The translations under genes were made by a program, and so were the position numbers. DNA of 64,000 nucleotides from a bacterium (GTDB taxonomy: Bacteria > Hinthialibacterota > Hinthialibacteria > OLB16): positions 556,597 through 620,596 of the forward strand of contig JAJVIK010000011.1 of assembly GCA_022072055.1 (NCBI GenBank), read 5' to 3'. Shown here in pieces: positions 35,501-43,249 of the stretch. Under the pieces are notes generated by a model that was given only the letters and a program-made list of their open reading frames with translations, ran no database searches and had not been told where the DNA came from. The first letter of the stretch is position 1; every line of letters starts with the position of its first letter.

Positions 35501-38500
35501 CCAAGCCTACTATGACGGTCCCCCTCATGTCGGACTGCCACTCGGTTCAATCACCAAAGGAAACCTCTCTCGCGCCCGTGACTGGGTGGGGCCCGAAAAC
35601 CCACCCAATCCGCCCGATCCCCTCCCGGAGCCACCCGAGAGATTCCTTCAGGTAAACACCAATCCGGACAACACGCTTTCGTTCTCGGTCACCGATGAGG
35701 ATCTCGACCGTTGGATTCACACGACGCGCAATCAATACGACCCGTTCGGGAATGTGCTCAGCGTGGCCGACCCCTTGGCCGAACTGAACTCCAAGGGACT
35801 GTCCCCGGCGACCGGCCACTTCCGACATTTCACGTATGATTCCACCTTGCACACCTTTCCGACGCACGAGGAGATCTTTACGGGAAACGGGAATAGTCTC
35901 TTAATCCAAGTCGCATATGACCTGGCCTTCGGGACCATCACTCGCTCCAGTGATTTTAACGGGAATCAGACCGACTACGGGTACGATGTCTTTTCTCGCA
36001 TAATCGCTATCGCCAAGCCGGGCGGCTCCCCGCGCGACACGCTCTCCATGCCGACCCTGGGGTTCACTTACATCCTTGCCGCCGATGTCCCACTCGGTGC
36101 AACTCAAGGAACCGTGAACTGGATCGAAACCCGCATGCACGAACAGTTCGGCGACCCCAACGCGTACTTTGTCTCCCGCAAATTCATCGACGGCCTCGGA
36201 CGCGAGATCCTGTCCAAGGAGGAGGATGAACAGCCGGGCCGAACGGTCGTGAAATCCGCCAAGACCTTTAATGCGCGCCGGACAGAATATGAAACCATCC
36301 TCCCCTTTTACAGCCAGGCCTCCCTCGACTATGAATGGATCGAGGGTCCGGGCTGGACCGGAACCTGGTTGATCGACGGACAGGAGCAGGTCCTCGAACT
36401 CGATCAAGCCCCGAGAAACCGGATGTTCTATGACGCGACCGGGCGCGAGATCCGCATGCTCCAGCCGGATGAGGCTTTCACGCGCACAGAGTACCTGCCC
36501 CTTGTGCGGCGAGTTCTCGACGAGGAAGACACGAACCCGGCCTCCACACATTACGACACGCCGATGGTCTATCACACCGATGGACTCAGCCGCCTCGTGG
36601 GCGTGGATGAGGTGGTCAAGATCAACGATGACGGGACCCCGCGAGTCGATCCGGTGGCGTGGCGGACCACCTACAACTACGACCTTTTGGACGACCTCAT
36701 TCGGATCACCGACAGTCAGAACAATATCAAGACTATCCAGTACGACGCCATCAAGCGCAAGACCTACATGGATGACCCCGACCGCGGGCGGATGTGGTAC
36801 CGGTACGATGACGCAACCAATCTGATCGAATCCGTGGACGCCAAGGGTCAACGCATTACCTACACTTATGATGGAACCAACCGTCTCCGGACCGAGGACT
36901 ACCACGACGAGGGAATGCCTCATTCGGCCAATCGCGCCTACAATCCTCTCCTTCCCATCGGGGACGCGAACCAACCCGACGTGGCCTATCACTATGATGC
37001 TCCCGCGCCGGGAGGCCCGATTGACCTCGGCGATGCCACCTTCGGAACCGCCGAGAACCTCCTCGGCTTCCTTTCATATGTCGTGGACCTCTCCGGGGAG
37101 GAGCACAATTCCTACGACGAGCGCGGCAATGTGCGCTGGGTGGTTAAGCGCATCCCCGATCCTCCGACGGGAATCCTCGTGTCGTACAAGACGGAGATGG
37201 CCTATGACGCCGCCGACCGAGCGGTGGCGCTGATTTATCCCGACAACGATCGGGTGACCTACACCTACAACGCCCGCAACCTGCCGGAATCGATCCCGGG
37301 AATTCTGAACCGCATCGACTACGCGCCCAGCAGCCAGACCATCGAAATGCTCTGTGGCAATGGGGTTCAATCAGGCTACAAATATGACCGGCGGATCCGG
37401 CTGTCTCATCTTTCCCATATTAGCACGAATCAAAGCAACCAGCCGCTGGTGGATTACGCTTACGAGTTTGATGGCGCCTCGAACATTACCGCGATCCATG
37501 ACCTTCGTCCCGCTGAGGAAGTCCCGCTGGATTCTGAGCGGCGGAACACACAACTCTTCGAGTATGACAGCCTCTATCGTCTCACTCAGGTGAAGTACCC
37601 CCGGCAAGGGAAGACGCCCCAGATTGATTACCGCTATGACCGGATCGGGAACATGCTGCACCAAGCATCACCGTCAGGCCCGGACCACTTATCACAGATC
37701 GAGAACGGACTCGACGTGGTGAACCACTGGAGCATGGCGTATGGGGGCGCTGGTGGACCGAAGGACCGAACAGGTCGCGCGCCCGGAGCTCCGGCGGGAC
37801 CGCACGCGCTCACCTCCACGCTCAGCGGTCGCGCCTATGAGTACGACGATAACGGCAATATGACCTTGATTGATGGTGCTCAAACCGACTGGGATTTCAA
37901 GGACCGCATGGTCGGCTACCACAGGGACGCGATCGACGCGACCTATGTCTATGACTACACGGACCGCCGGATCGCGAAACTGGTCAGCGACCAGACGGGA
38001 ACCACGCATGTCCTCTATCCCGACAAGTATTTCGAGGTCCGGGAGTTCGACACGCCGACCAAGTATGTCTGGAAGGGGGAGCAGCGAGTCGCCAAGACCT
38101 CGCAGATGCTGGCTGAGGGCCGTGAAACGGTTCGTAGGCTTAGGCTGATGGAGGGCTGGAATCTGGTGACGGTCGGTGTGGTGATGGCCGACATGAGCAT
38201 CCCGAACGTGTTTGGGGATGTGGAGTCTGTGTGGGGGTGGGACGGCCAGGCGCACTTTCAGCTTTCAGCCGCCGCGGTCATCACCGCCGGGTCGCCGTAC
38301 TGGGTGCAGAAAGCCTCCTCGGATATCCGGCTTCACCGGGGAACCCCGATTCCGTTCGCCTCTCGGACCCTGCCTCCGGGGCGGCATCTCCTTGCCTGGC
38401 CGGGGCCGGAGGGATTCGATCTGGATTCCATCGAAGGGGAGTATTTCGTATGGAAATACGACGCGGAAGCCCAGGAATGGAAACTGCGGACAAACATTGA

Positions 38501-39563
38501 AGGCGAACAAGCCCTGAACCGACTGCCACCGGTCTTGGGTCCGGGAACGGGGTTTTGGGTGGATGGAATTAATCAGAGTGCCATCATCCATCAGCATTAC
38601 TACATGAGTTTCTATCATTTGGATCATTTACAATCCACGAATTCCATTTCTCAAAGTGCCGGTGCAGTGGTAAATGAAAACCTCACATATCCCTTTGGTG
38701 CACAACGGCATCAGATTAAGACCGAGTCATACATCTACACTTTGATGGAGTATGACGGGTCCAGCCGGTTGTATAGTTTCCCTCACAGGTATTATTCGGC
38801 TGCGTCGTGTCGGTTTGCGTCGACAGACTTGTCGACCTGTATCCGAATGCAGTTCGGCGATGGCTCACCTCAATCAATCAATCCGTACAGCTATGTTGCC
38901 AACAACCCCTTACGCTACGTAGACCCAAATGGCCTATATAAACACGATATTGTAGTCCTTGTCCACGGGGTGGACCCCGATGGAACGTCGGGAAAGAGCA
39001 TGGAGGATAGAGCAGCAGTTCTCCGGCTGGCAGGTGGGCCGAATGCTCCCGAAAGGATGATGCAACATTCTTGGTCAGGCCCGGGGAAAAACCTGATCAT
39101 TCCTCCTGGTGCGGTAAAGAACTTGGGTGACACTCTGATCAGTACCTTCGACAAACTTTCGAAAGAGGGCAAAGGGGGGCGTCTAATCATTGATGCTCAC
39201 AGCAATGGTACAGCAATTACACAGGCCGCTTTGGATTATGTTCTGGAGAAGAGACCTGACGTAAAGGTTCATCTGCTAAACTCCTCTGGATCACCAGTCA
39301 TACTGGATGGAAAACGTCCGAATGTTGACCAACATATAGAGAACTTCCGGCTGTCGGATCCCATTGTCCACTTGAATACATCTAATATCCAATCAGGACT
39401 AGGCCAATATATGAGAAATCAGAACCCGTTTATGAGGGCAAGAGCAGTTCTCAAGGACTTTCATTATGACTCAGGCGGTTGGGGACATTCATGGAATACA
39501 TATAACGAATTGGATGATTCATTTGTTCGGACTCTTCAAGAAGCGGAAGTCCAGACGGAATGA
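32562..39563 (+). CDS. Exported SpvB/TcB-like RHS protein with C-terminal lipase-like toxin domain
   Basis: A 2333-residue protein. A signal peptide (to ~37, LLQSTQA) is followed by an SpvB/TcdB N-terminal domain (~40-330; LPSGPGSIEGLGEDF, SYRVPL, LALVYEGGSGNSCLGIGW), FG-GAP/VCBS-type repeats (~385-740; DLVDLNGDGLPDIL, LADMDGDGLADLV, LIDINGDGLADLV) and a TcB middle region. Rhs/YD repeats run from ~1050 (YDPFGN, YDATGREIRM, YRYDDATNLIESVD). A GWN-type beta domain (~1860-1990) is inserted before the RHS core (~2020-2125; YHLDHLQSTNSIS, NPYSYVANNPLRYVDPNGL). The core ends at DPNGL (2121-2125), where RHS shells normally cut off their cargo. The remaining ~208 residues are lipase-like, with LVHGVD and a nucleophile-elbow motif AHSNG (Ser2214). 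Such proteins encapsulate a toxin and release it into a target cell. No immunity gene is obvious downstream. Confidence 0.85.
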   Translation: MIRIRLNQHAARWRGHFLTVSLTLTLLQSTQAVDKSGVSPNTISLPSGPGSIEGLGEDFQPHLNTGTSSYRVPLRVPNGTAGHTPELALVYEGGSGNSCLGIGWSLSIPSVRRQCEKGLPRYEPNAKDDDFDGLTDEADEEDRFLDTQGEELLLTDRGYYFPEKQEQFIRWRKVDSHWKAEQPNGDVWEFGRSGDARVESQGRIYRWCLDRQEDTNGNVIEYKYTRFQDSPNENQTYLTEIRYGPGSPPWSAFYTIVFEYETRPDTIEDYRSGFVVRTGLRMKKIHMALQGTVNEAESIGSLDPNGHRIGDINQDGVKDALIRVYEFKYEAHPHWSVLTSITTVGADGVSTLPPATFAYQRFLLPSVVSANGSTILSENEPTSVMDTGHSDLVDLNGDGLPDILRTEIAGGGHTGYLNLGPALENHLLIRWDSGIEVDATANSGQAWLLDLNSDQVHLADMDGDGLADLVSNPPQNQNPHYFRNTGKNGWGPRETMTVGDDIPPAPFGNPDVRTTDLNFDKNIDIVQSIPNGYRVWYNLGKDRETGIARYGERILTPGAIHEDTVIQFSESGTQLADLNGDRLSDVARIRPTSVIFCPSIGYGMFDSSTVVPIPTDNGLEHDAGFSFLDTEQIQRARLIDINGDGLADLVVERAAPREVWCWENLGNRSFAERRVITDLPANFGFMVDTRWADINGNGTDDLIYADSNLENGERIRVVDIGMALNGVPCPNILSSIENGIGRRILIQHRPTTFFAALDRSEGNPWTHTVPNPTAVVHRIIVEDGLGHHYTTEIMYHEGYYDGVEKEFRGFARSEQLDFGDDSQPTLVSEHHFDVGDTAEALKGKTLRVVRKNTMGQVFDEEITEWSTRVLHTVSELPDSLLAPTQVTFPFPVVKRQIIREEPTGPSDPVILESEFAHDDYGNKVMEANYGRVEGGNRGAGDDERITRTVFSATPEARIWSAPVDTVVTDDSTPPRVVGRNQAYYDGPPHVGLPLGSITKGNLSRARDWVGPENPPNPPDPLPEPPERFLQVNTNPDNTLSFSVTDEDLDRWIHTTRNQYDPFGNVLSVADPLAELNSKGLSPATGHFRHFTYDSTLHTFPTHEEIFTGNGNSLLIQVAYDLAFGTITRSSDFNGNQTDYGYDVFSRIIAIAKPGGSPRDTLSMPTLGFTYILAADVPLGATQGTVNWIETRMHEQFGDPNAYFVSRKFIDGLGREILSKEEDEQPGRTVVKSAKTFNARRTEYETILPFYSQASLDYEWIEGPGWTGTWLIDGQEQVLELDQAPRNRMFYDATGREIRMLQPDEAFTRTEYLPLVRRVLDEEDTNPASTHYDTPMVYHTDGLSRLVGVDEVVKINDDGTPRVDPVAWRTTYNYDLLDDLIRITDSQNNIKTIQYDAIKRKTYMDDPDRGRMWYRYDDATNLIESVDAKGQRITYTYDGTNRLRTEDYHDEGMPHSANRAYNPLLPIGDANQPDVAYHYDAPAPGGPIDLGDATFGTAENLLGFLSYVVDLSGEEHNSYDERGNVRWVVKRIPDPPTGILVSYKTEMAYDAADRAVALIYPDNDRVTYTYNARNLPESIPGILNRIDYAPSSQTIEMLCGNGVQSGYKYDRRIRLSHLSHISTNQSNQPLVDYAYEFDGASNITAIHDLRPAEEVPLDSERRNTQLFEYDSLYRLTQVKYPRQGKTPQIDYRYDRIGNMLHQASPSGPDHLSQIENGLDVVNHWSMAYGGAGGPKDRTGRAPGAPAGPHALTSTLSGRAYEYDDNGNMTLIDGAQTDWDFKDRMVGYHRDAIDATYVYDYTDRRIAKLVSDQTGTTHVLYPDKYFEVREFDTPTKYVWKGEQRVAKTSQMLAEGRETVRRLRLMEGWNLVTVGVVMADMSIPNVFGDVESVWGWDGQAHFQLSAAAVITAGSPYWVQKASSDIRLHRGTPIPFASRTLPPGRHLLAWPGPEGFDLDSIEGEYFVWKYDAEAQEWKLRTNIEGEQALNRLPPVLGPGTGFWVDGINQSAIIHQHYYMSFYHLDHLQSTNSISQSAGAVVNENLTYPFGAQRHQIKTESYIYTLMEYDGSSRLYSFPHRYYSAASCRFASTDLSTCIRMQFGDGSPQSINPYSYVANNPLRYVDPNGLYKHDIVVLVHGVDPDGTSGKSMEDRAAVLRLAGGPNAPERMMQHSWSGPGKNLIIPPGAVKNLGDTLISTFDKLSKEGKGGRLIIDAHSNGTAITQAALDYVLEKRPDVKVHLLNSSGSPVILDGKRPNVDQHIENFRLSDPIVHLNTSNIQSGLGQYMRNQNPFMRARAVLKDFHYDSGGWGHSWNTYNELDDSFVRTLQEAEVQTE
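38937..39560 (+). other. C-terminal polymorphic toxin module of the RHS protein
   Basis: This part of the RHS gene encodes residues 2126-2333. From about 38580 onward the sequence is visibly richer in A and T than the preceding 6 kb and uses codons such as AAA, ATA and TTG far more often. The encoded domain has LVHGVDPDG (oxyanion-type HG), IDAHSNGTA (AHSNG around Ser2214) and a late HS..GGWGHSW, as in alpha/beta hydrolases. The composition shift fits replacement of the toxin tip by horizontal transfer. Confidence 0.6.
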
Positions 39564-39643
39564 TAGCGTGACGATCACGCAGCACGATCTTACTCAGGTG
39601 ATGGCGGGGGATCTGTGGCCAATTGAGATAGGAGAAATGAAGG

Positions 39644-40393
39644 ATGAAAAACACAACTGCGGTGATCACATTGAAGAGAGTCTTGGCACTATTTGTGATG
39701 ATTTCGAACCCCGGGATGTTGCCGTCGCAGCCCATCCCCTCCATCCCCCCCCTCACCCTCTACGGGGCGCTGAGGACGCCGGAGGGAGGGCTGATTGGTT
39801 CGGGGGAGGTGGAGATTCGGCTCCAGCCACAGGCGGGTGGAACCACCATCACGCGACGAGGGGATGTCATGGACATCGGGGGAACTTACTCCTTCCGACT
39901 CCAGTTCCCTGTCAGCGAAACACAGCAGAGCAATACCCTGCTTCGGGGAAATCAGTACACCGGAACACTGCTCTTCATCCTGAACGGGTCCACGAGCACG
40001 ATCCGGTCCAATATCCAAGTCCTGGCGGACATGGGGTTGCTTCAGCGCATCGATGGAGAGGGTCAAGGCCCGGTGATTACAGCAACTCCGACTCCAACAA
40101 TCAGCGGAACTCCGACACGCACCTTCACCCCCACCGCGAGTCCCACCAGGACCTTCACTCAGCTTCCGGACGATACTCCAACCCCATCCCCCACCGGTGA
40201 AGGGCCCACCCCATCCCCGACCGGCGAAGGGCCCAACTACGACATCTGGCCGGTCGGGAATCCGGACCAGAATGTGGATTCGCGCGACTTGCTCGAGGCC
40301 CTCAAGGACATGAGGGGAACGAACTCTCAATTCAATTTGCTCGACTTTTCACAACACTGGAAGACCAACGGCGCTGGGAAAACGGCGGAGTGA
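39644..40393 (+). CDS. Exported beta-domain protein with Pro/Thr linker and dockerin-like tail
   Basis: A 249-residue protein: signal peptide (~1-29), a beta-sandwich-like domain (~32-142; LTLYGALRTPEGGLIGSGEVEIRL, TYSFRLQFP), a Pro/Thr/Ser-rich linker (~145-195; TPTPTISGTPTRT) and a C-terminal dockerin-like motif (~203-240; QNVDSRDLLEALKD .. NLLDFSQHW). It is the closest relative in the window of the product of 42300-43145 (same domain order, same LIYGAV/LTLYGAL start). ATG at 39644 has AGGAG upstream. It is co-directional with the toxin-like genes, 80 bases after the RHS gene, where an immunity gene would be expected; however its signal peptide and tail point to a cell-surface or secreted role. 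Confidence 0.75.
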   Translation: MKNTTAVITLKRVLALFVMISNPGMLPSQPIPSIPPLTLYGALRTPEGGLIGSGEVEIRLQPQAGGTTITRRGDVMDIGGTYSFRLQFPVSETQQSNTLLRGNQYTGTLLFILNGSTSTIRSNIQVLADMGLLQRIDGEGQGPVITATPTPTISGTPTRTFTPTASPTRTFTQLPDDTPTPSPTGEGPTPSPTGEGPNYDIWPVGNPDQNVDSRDLLEALKDMRGTNSQFNLLDFSQHWKTNGAGKTAE

Positions 40394-40450
40394 ATAGCAT
40401 CGATGGAAATGACAAACAACTTCGAAAGATAAGACGCAAGGAGAAAAGAA

Positions 40451-42265
40451 ATGCGATGGAAATATGAAGTCCTTATTCTCACGAGCCTCACCCTCATGTG
40501 CACGGAGGCCCGGGCCCAATGGGTCGAAGAAACTTTCAATTTGCACCCGGGCTGGAACGCGATCTACCTGGAGGCGCAACCGTTCCCGGCCCAGTGCGAA
40601 TACCATTTCAATGACCCAGCCATCCAATCCGTCTGGGCCTTTGATGACCGTTTTTCGCCCGTGGAATTCATCACCGACCCCAACGCGCTTCAGCCCGAGA
40701 CCCCCGACTGGTATTTCCACGCCCCCCCGCACAAGGAGGCCTTTCACGCCTCGACCCTCTTCGCGCTCGAGGCCGCGCGCGCGTATCTGATCCACGCCAC
40801 CGCCGCGACCACCCTCGCGATCCCCGGACGTCCCACTCTCAGGGACCGGGATTGGGCGCCGAACTCGCTCAACTTCCGCGGACTCCATGTGGACCCGAAT
40901 GTCCAGATCCGGTTCAACAAGTATTTTGAGGCCTCTCCCGCCCACCAGGGGATCATGATCTATCGTCTGGAGAATGATGCGTGGACCAGCATTCCCGCCA
41001 CCACCTTTATCAAGGCGGGCGAGGCCTACTGGATCGAATGCAAGGAGCAGTCGGATTACCCGGGACCGGTGGACATTCGACTCACCGAAGGGACCTTCCT
41101 CGACTACAGTCAGAACCTGGTGGAACACCTTGTGGGATTCAAACACTTCGGCGCGGGCAACCGTTCAATCATGGTGCGTTCGCTTCCCACGGCGCCGGTG
41201 CCGGAAGTCCCGGAGACCCTCCCCGATGTCACCTTGGAGGCGCTGGCAGGCGAGGTTCCGCTGGAATACCTCGATTACGACTCGGAGGATGCGAACAGTG
41301 ACCGGACAATCCAATTCGTCGACCTGCCCGCAACAATCCCCTTTCCAACCGGCGAGACCGCCGAGAAGCAACTCCGCCTCGCCGTGGCGCGCCGTGAAAT
41401 GGCCCCCTACGATGGTCCCGAACCTTCCTCCTATCAGACACTTCTTGAGGTGAAAGATGGAGATGGCTTTCGGCGGATTGTCGGTGTAACCAGCAAGGGG
41501 ACCTCGCGCGCCCCCTCCAAACTACTCGCCGAAAAAGGGGTCACCTCGGTCGATCCGATGGCGGGTCTGTGGGTGGGGACCGTGGTCCTGAACCATGTCA
41601 GCGAGCCGTTCCAGTCTCCCGACACGCTCTCTCCCACCCCGGCGGAATTCATCCTCAGGGTGATGGTCCACTTGGACGCGAGCGGGAACGCGAAACTCCT
41701 GCGCCGAGCGACCCAGATGTGGCGGGATGGAACATACCGGGTGACCACCGACCCGCAAGGCAATCAGGTGCGGGAGGTGGACACTCCCGGCTACTATGTG
41801 TTGGTGACCCCCACCGCGCCGCAATCGCTGCTCAATCAACTGGTCCCCGGCTCGCTACGCGATGGTCGGCCCTTCGCGCGGCGGATCAGCACCGCGGCGT
41901 TCTCGCTTCGCGATTCCGACGGCGATCCCATCGATCAACCCATGATCCTGTCCGGTCCTTTCGGGCAGGAGGGGTCCGTGCTTTCGACCACACTGATGCT
42001 TGAAGCGGACGATCCGGTGAATCCGTTCCGGCACAGGTACCACCCGGACCACGGGAACAACACCTACGCCATCGAGCGCGCGCTCGCCATCACCTTCTCC
42101 TCCGAGCCGCCCGATAGCGCCAACCTCGCGGGCTGGGGCAACACCCAGGTGGGGGGAATGTACGAGGAAACTCTACGCGGGTTGAAGCGGGATCCGATCC
42201 AGGTGGAGGGCACGGTCCGGTTCCAACGCGCCTCCACCGTGTCGGTGTTGAATGACGGGATCTGA
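40451..42265 (+). CDS. Exported GWN-domain protein of unknown function
   Basis: A 604-residue protein with a signal peptide (1-~22, MCTEARA) and an AAGGAGA ribosome site. The N-terminal half is built from two related segments: LHPGWNAIYLEAQP..IQSVWAFDD..RAYLIHA (~30-120) and LNFRGLHVDP..IMIYRLENDAW..EAYWIEC (~140-205). The first matches in layout the domain inserted in the RHS protein (EGWNLVTVGV..VESVWGWDG..SPYWVQ). The C-terminal half has beta-rich stretches (GLWVGTVVLNHV, TPAEFILRVMVHLDASGN, ITFSSEPPD) but no domain I recognise. Gene position, 57 bases after the linker/dockerin-like gene and overlapping or abutting the next, suggests one operon with the Tc/RHS-like proteins. Function unknown. 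Confidence 0.72.
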   Translation: MRWKYEVLILTSLTLMCTEARAQWVEETFNLHPGWNAIYLEAQPFPAQCEYHFNDPAIQSVWAFDDRFSPVEFITDPNALQPETPDWYFHAPPHKEAFHASTLFALEAARAYLIHATAATTLAIPGRPTLRDRDWAPNSLNFRGLHVDPNVQIRFNKYFEASPAHQGIMIYRLENDAWTSIPATTFIKAGEAYWIECKEQSDYPGPVDIRLTEGTFLDYSQNLVEHLVGFKHFGAGNRSIMVRSLPTAPVPEVPETLPDVTLEALAGEVPLEYLDYDSEDANSDRTIQFVDLPATIPFPTGETAEKQLRLAVARREMAPYDGPEPSSYQTLLEVKDGDGFRRIVGVTSKGTSRAPSKLLAEKGVTSVDPMAGLWVGTVVLNHVSEPFQSPDTLSPTPAEFILRVMVHLDASGNAKLLRRATQMWRDGTYRVTTDPQGNQVREVDTPGYYVLVTPTAPQSLLNQLVPGSLRDGRPFARRISTAAFSLRDSDGDPIDQPMILSGPFGQEGSVLSTTLMLEADDPVNPFRHRYHPDHGNNTYAIERALAITFSSEPPDSANLAGWGNTQVGGMYEETLRGLKRDPIQVEGTVRFQRASTVSVLNDGI

Positions 42266-42299
42266 CCCGGACATGGGGTCCCGAGGAGAGATTGAGGTC

Positions 42300-43145
42300 A
42301 TGACCATGAGGGCGCCCACTTTTCCGACTCAACGGAGAGAGAGACCGAAGGAAAGTGGGCGCCCATTTCTCTTTCTCCGGGAGTTCTTGGCCGGGATGCT
42401 CCGAGTGGGCCTCGGAGCGTGCATTCTGTTCGGATTCTCGCGTGGAGGCTTGCGCGCGGAGCGCCCGCCGGAAACGCCCCTCCTCATCTATGGCGCCGTG
42501 GTTTCGCAACGAGATGGCGGCAGGCAGGTGGTTGAAGGGGAGGTGGAGGTGGTGATCGCCTCGAACACCAAGGGGGCGCTCCATCCGATCACCGCCGAGG
42601 TGCAAGACTATGGTGGAAAATACTCCTATCGAATCGAAGTGCCGGTCGCTCTCGACCAAGGCCCGCCGGATTACGTGACTCCTGGCGAGATGTATATGAT
42701 GCAGGTGACCTATCGCTACCAGGGAATCCCCGAAGTGCTGCCACCCATGGAACTGGTCCCGGAAATCGGGGCGCTCATGGAGTTGCCGGAAGTGGAAAGC
42801 GTCAACGCCCCCGGTCGACCGGACACCCCCACGCCCACCCTTGTGTCGGACAGTCCCCCAAACACTCCAACCACATCGCCCACCGGACCCACTCCGAGTC
42901 GCACATCCAGCCCCACGCGGACCGAGTCAGCGACCCCAACGCAAAAACCCACATCCTCCCAGACGCCTACAAGCGCCGCCACACCCACTCCGACCGATCC
43001 GGTCGCCGAGAACCCCTTTGACTTGGTCCGGGATGGTCGGATCGACGCCAAAGACTTGCTCAAGATGCTTGAGGGCCAGAGCACGGCGCCAAACGGAAAC
43101 CATGACCTCCTAGACTTCTCGATTCATTGGAGCTCCACAGACTGA
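42300..43145 (+). CDS. Exported beta-domain protein with Pro/Thr linker and dockerin-like tail
   Basis: A 281-residue protein. The ATG at 42300 has GGAGAG nine bases upstream; an in-frame ATG at 42252 overlaps the previous gene. An N-terminal hydrophobic segment (~32-52; LAGMLRVGLGACILFGF) is the export signal. A beta domain (~62-170; LLIYGAVVSQRDGG, VEVVIASN, YSYRIEVPV) precedes a Thr/Pro/Ser linker (~178-240) and a dockerin-like C-terminus (~245-279; DLVRDGRIDAKDLLKML .. DLLDFSIHW), the clearest single EF-hand-type copy in the window. It is a paralogue of the 39644-40393 product; the duplication flanks the GWN-domain gene. Last gene of the co-directional run that begins at 25388. Confidence 0.75.
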   Translation: MTMRAPTFPTQRRERPKESGRPFLFLREFLAGMLRVGLGACILFGFSRGGLRAERPPETPLLIYGAVVSQRDGGRQVVEGEVEVVIASNTKGALHPITAEVQDYGGKYSYRIEVPVALDQGPPDYVTPGEMYMMQVTYRYQGIPEVLPPMELVPEIGALMELPEVESVNAPGRPDTPTPTLVSDSPPNTPTTSPTGPTPSRTSSPTRTESATPTQKPTSSQTPTSAATPTPTDPVAENPFDLVRDGRIDAKDLLKMLEGQSTAPNGNHDLLDFSIHWSSTD

Positions 43146-43249
43146 TTAGGGATAGGGCCGTCGGGAAGGCGAGTGGAGATCACAAGCCCCTCCCGATCCC
43201 GCGGCCTTCTCGCCCACAAAGTTTTCGCCGATGCACACGTCCTCAAGTT

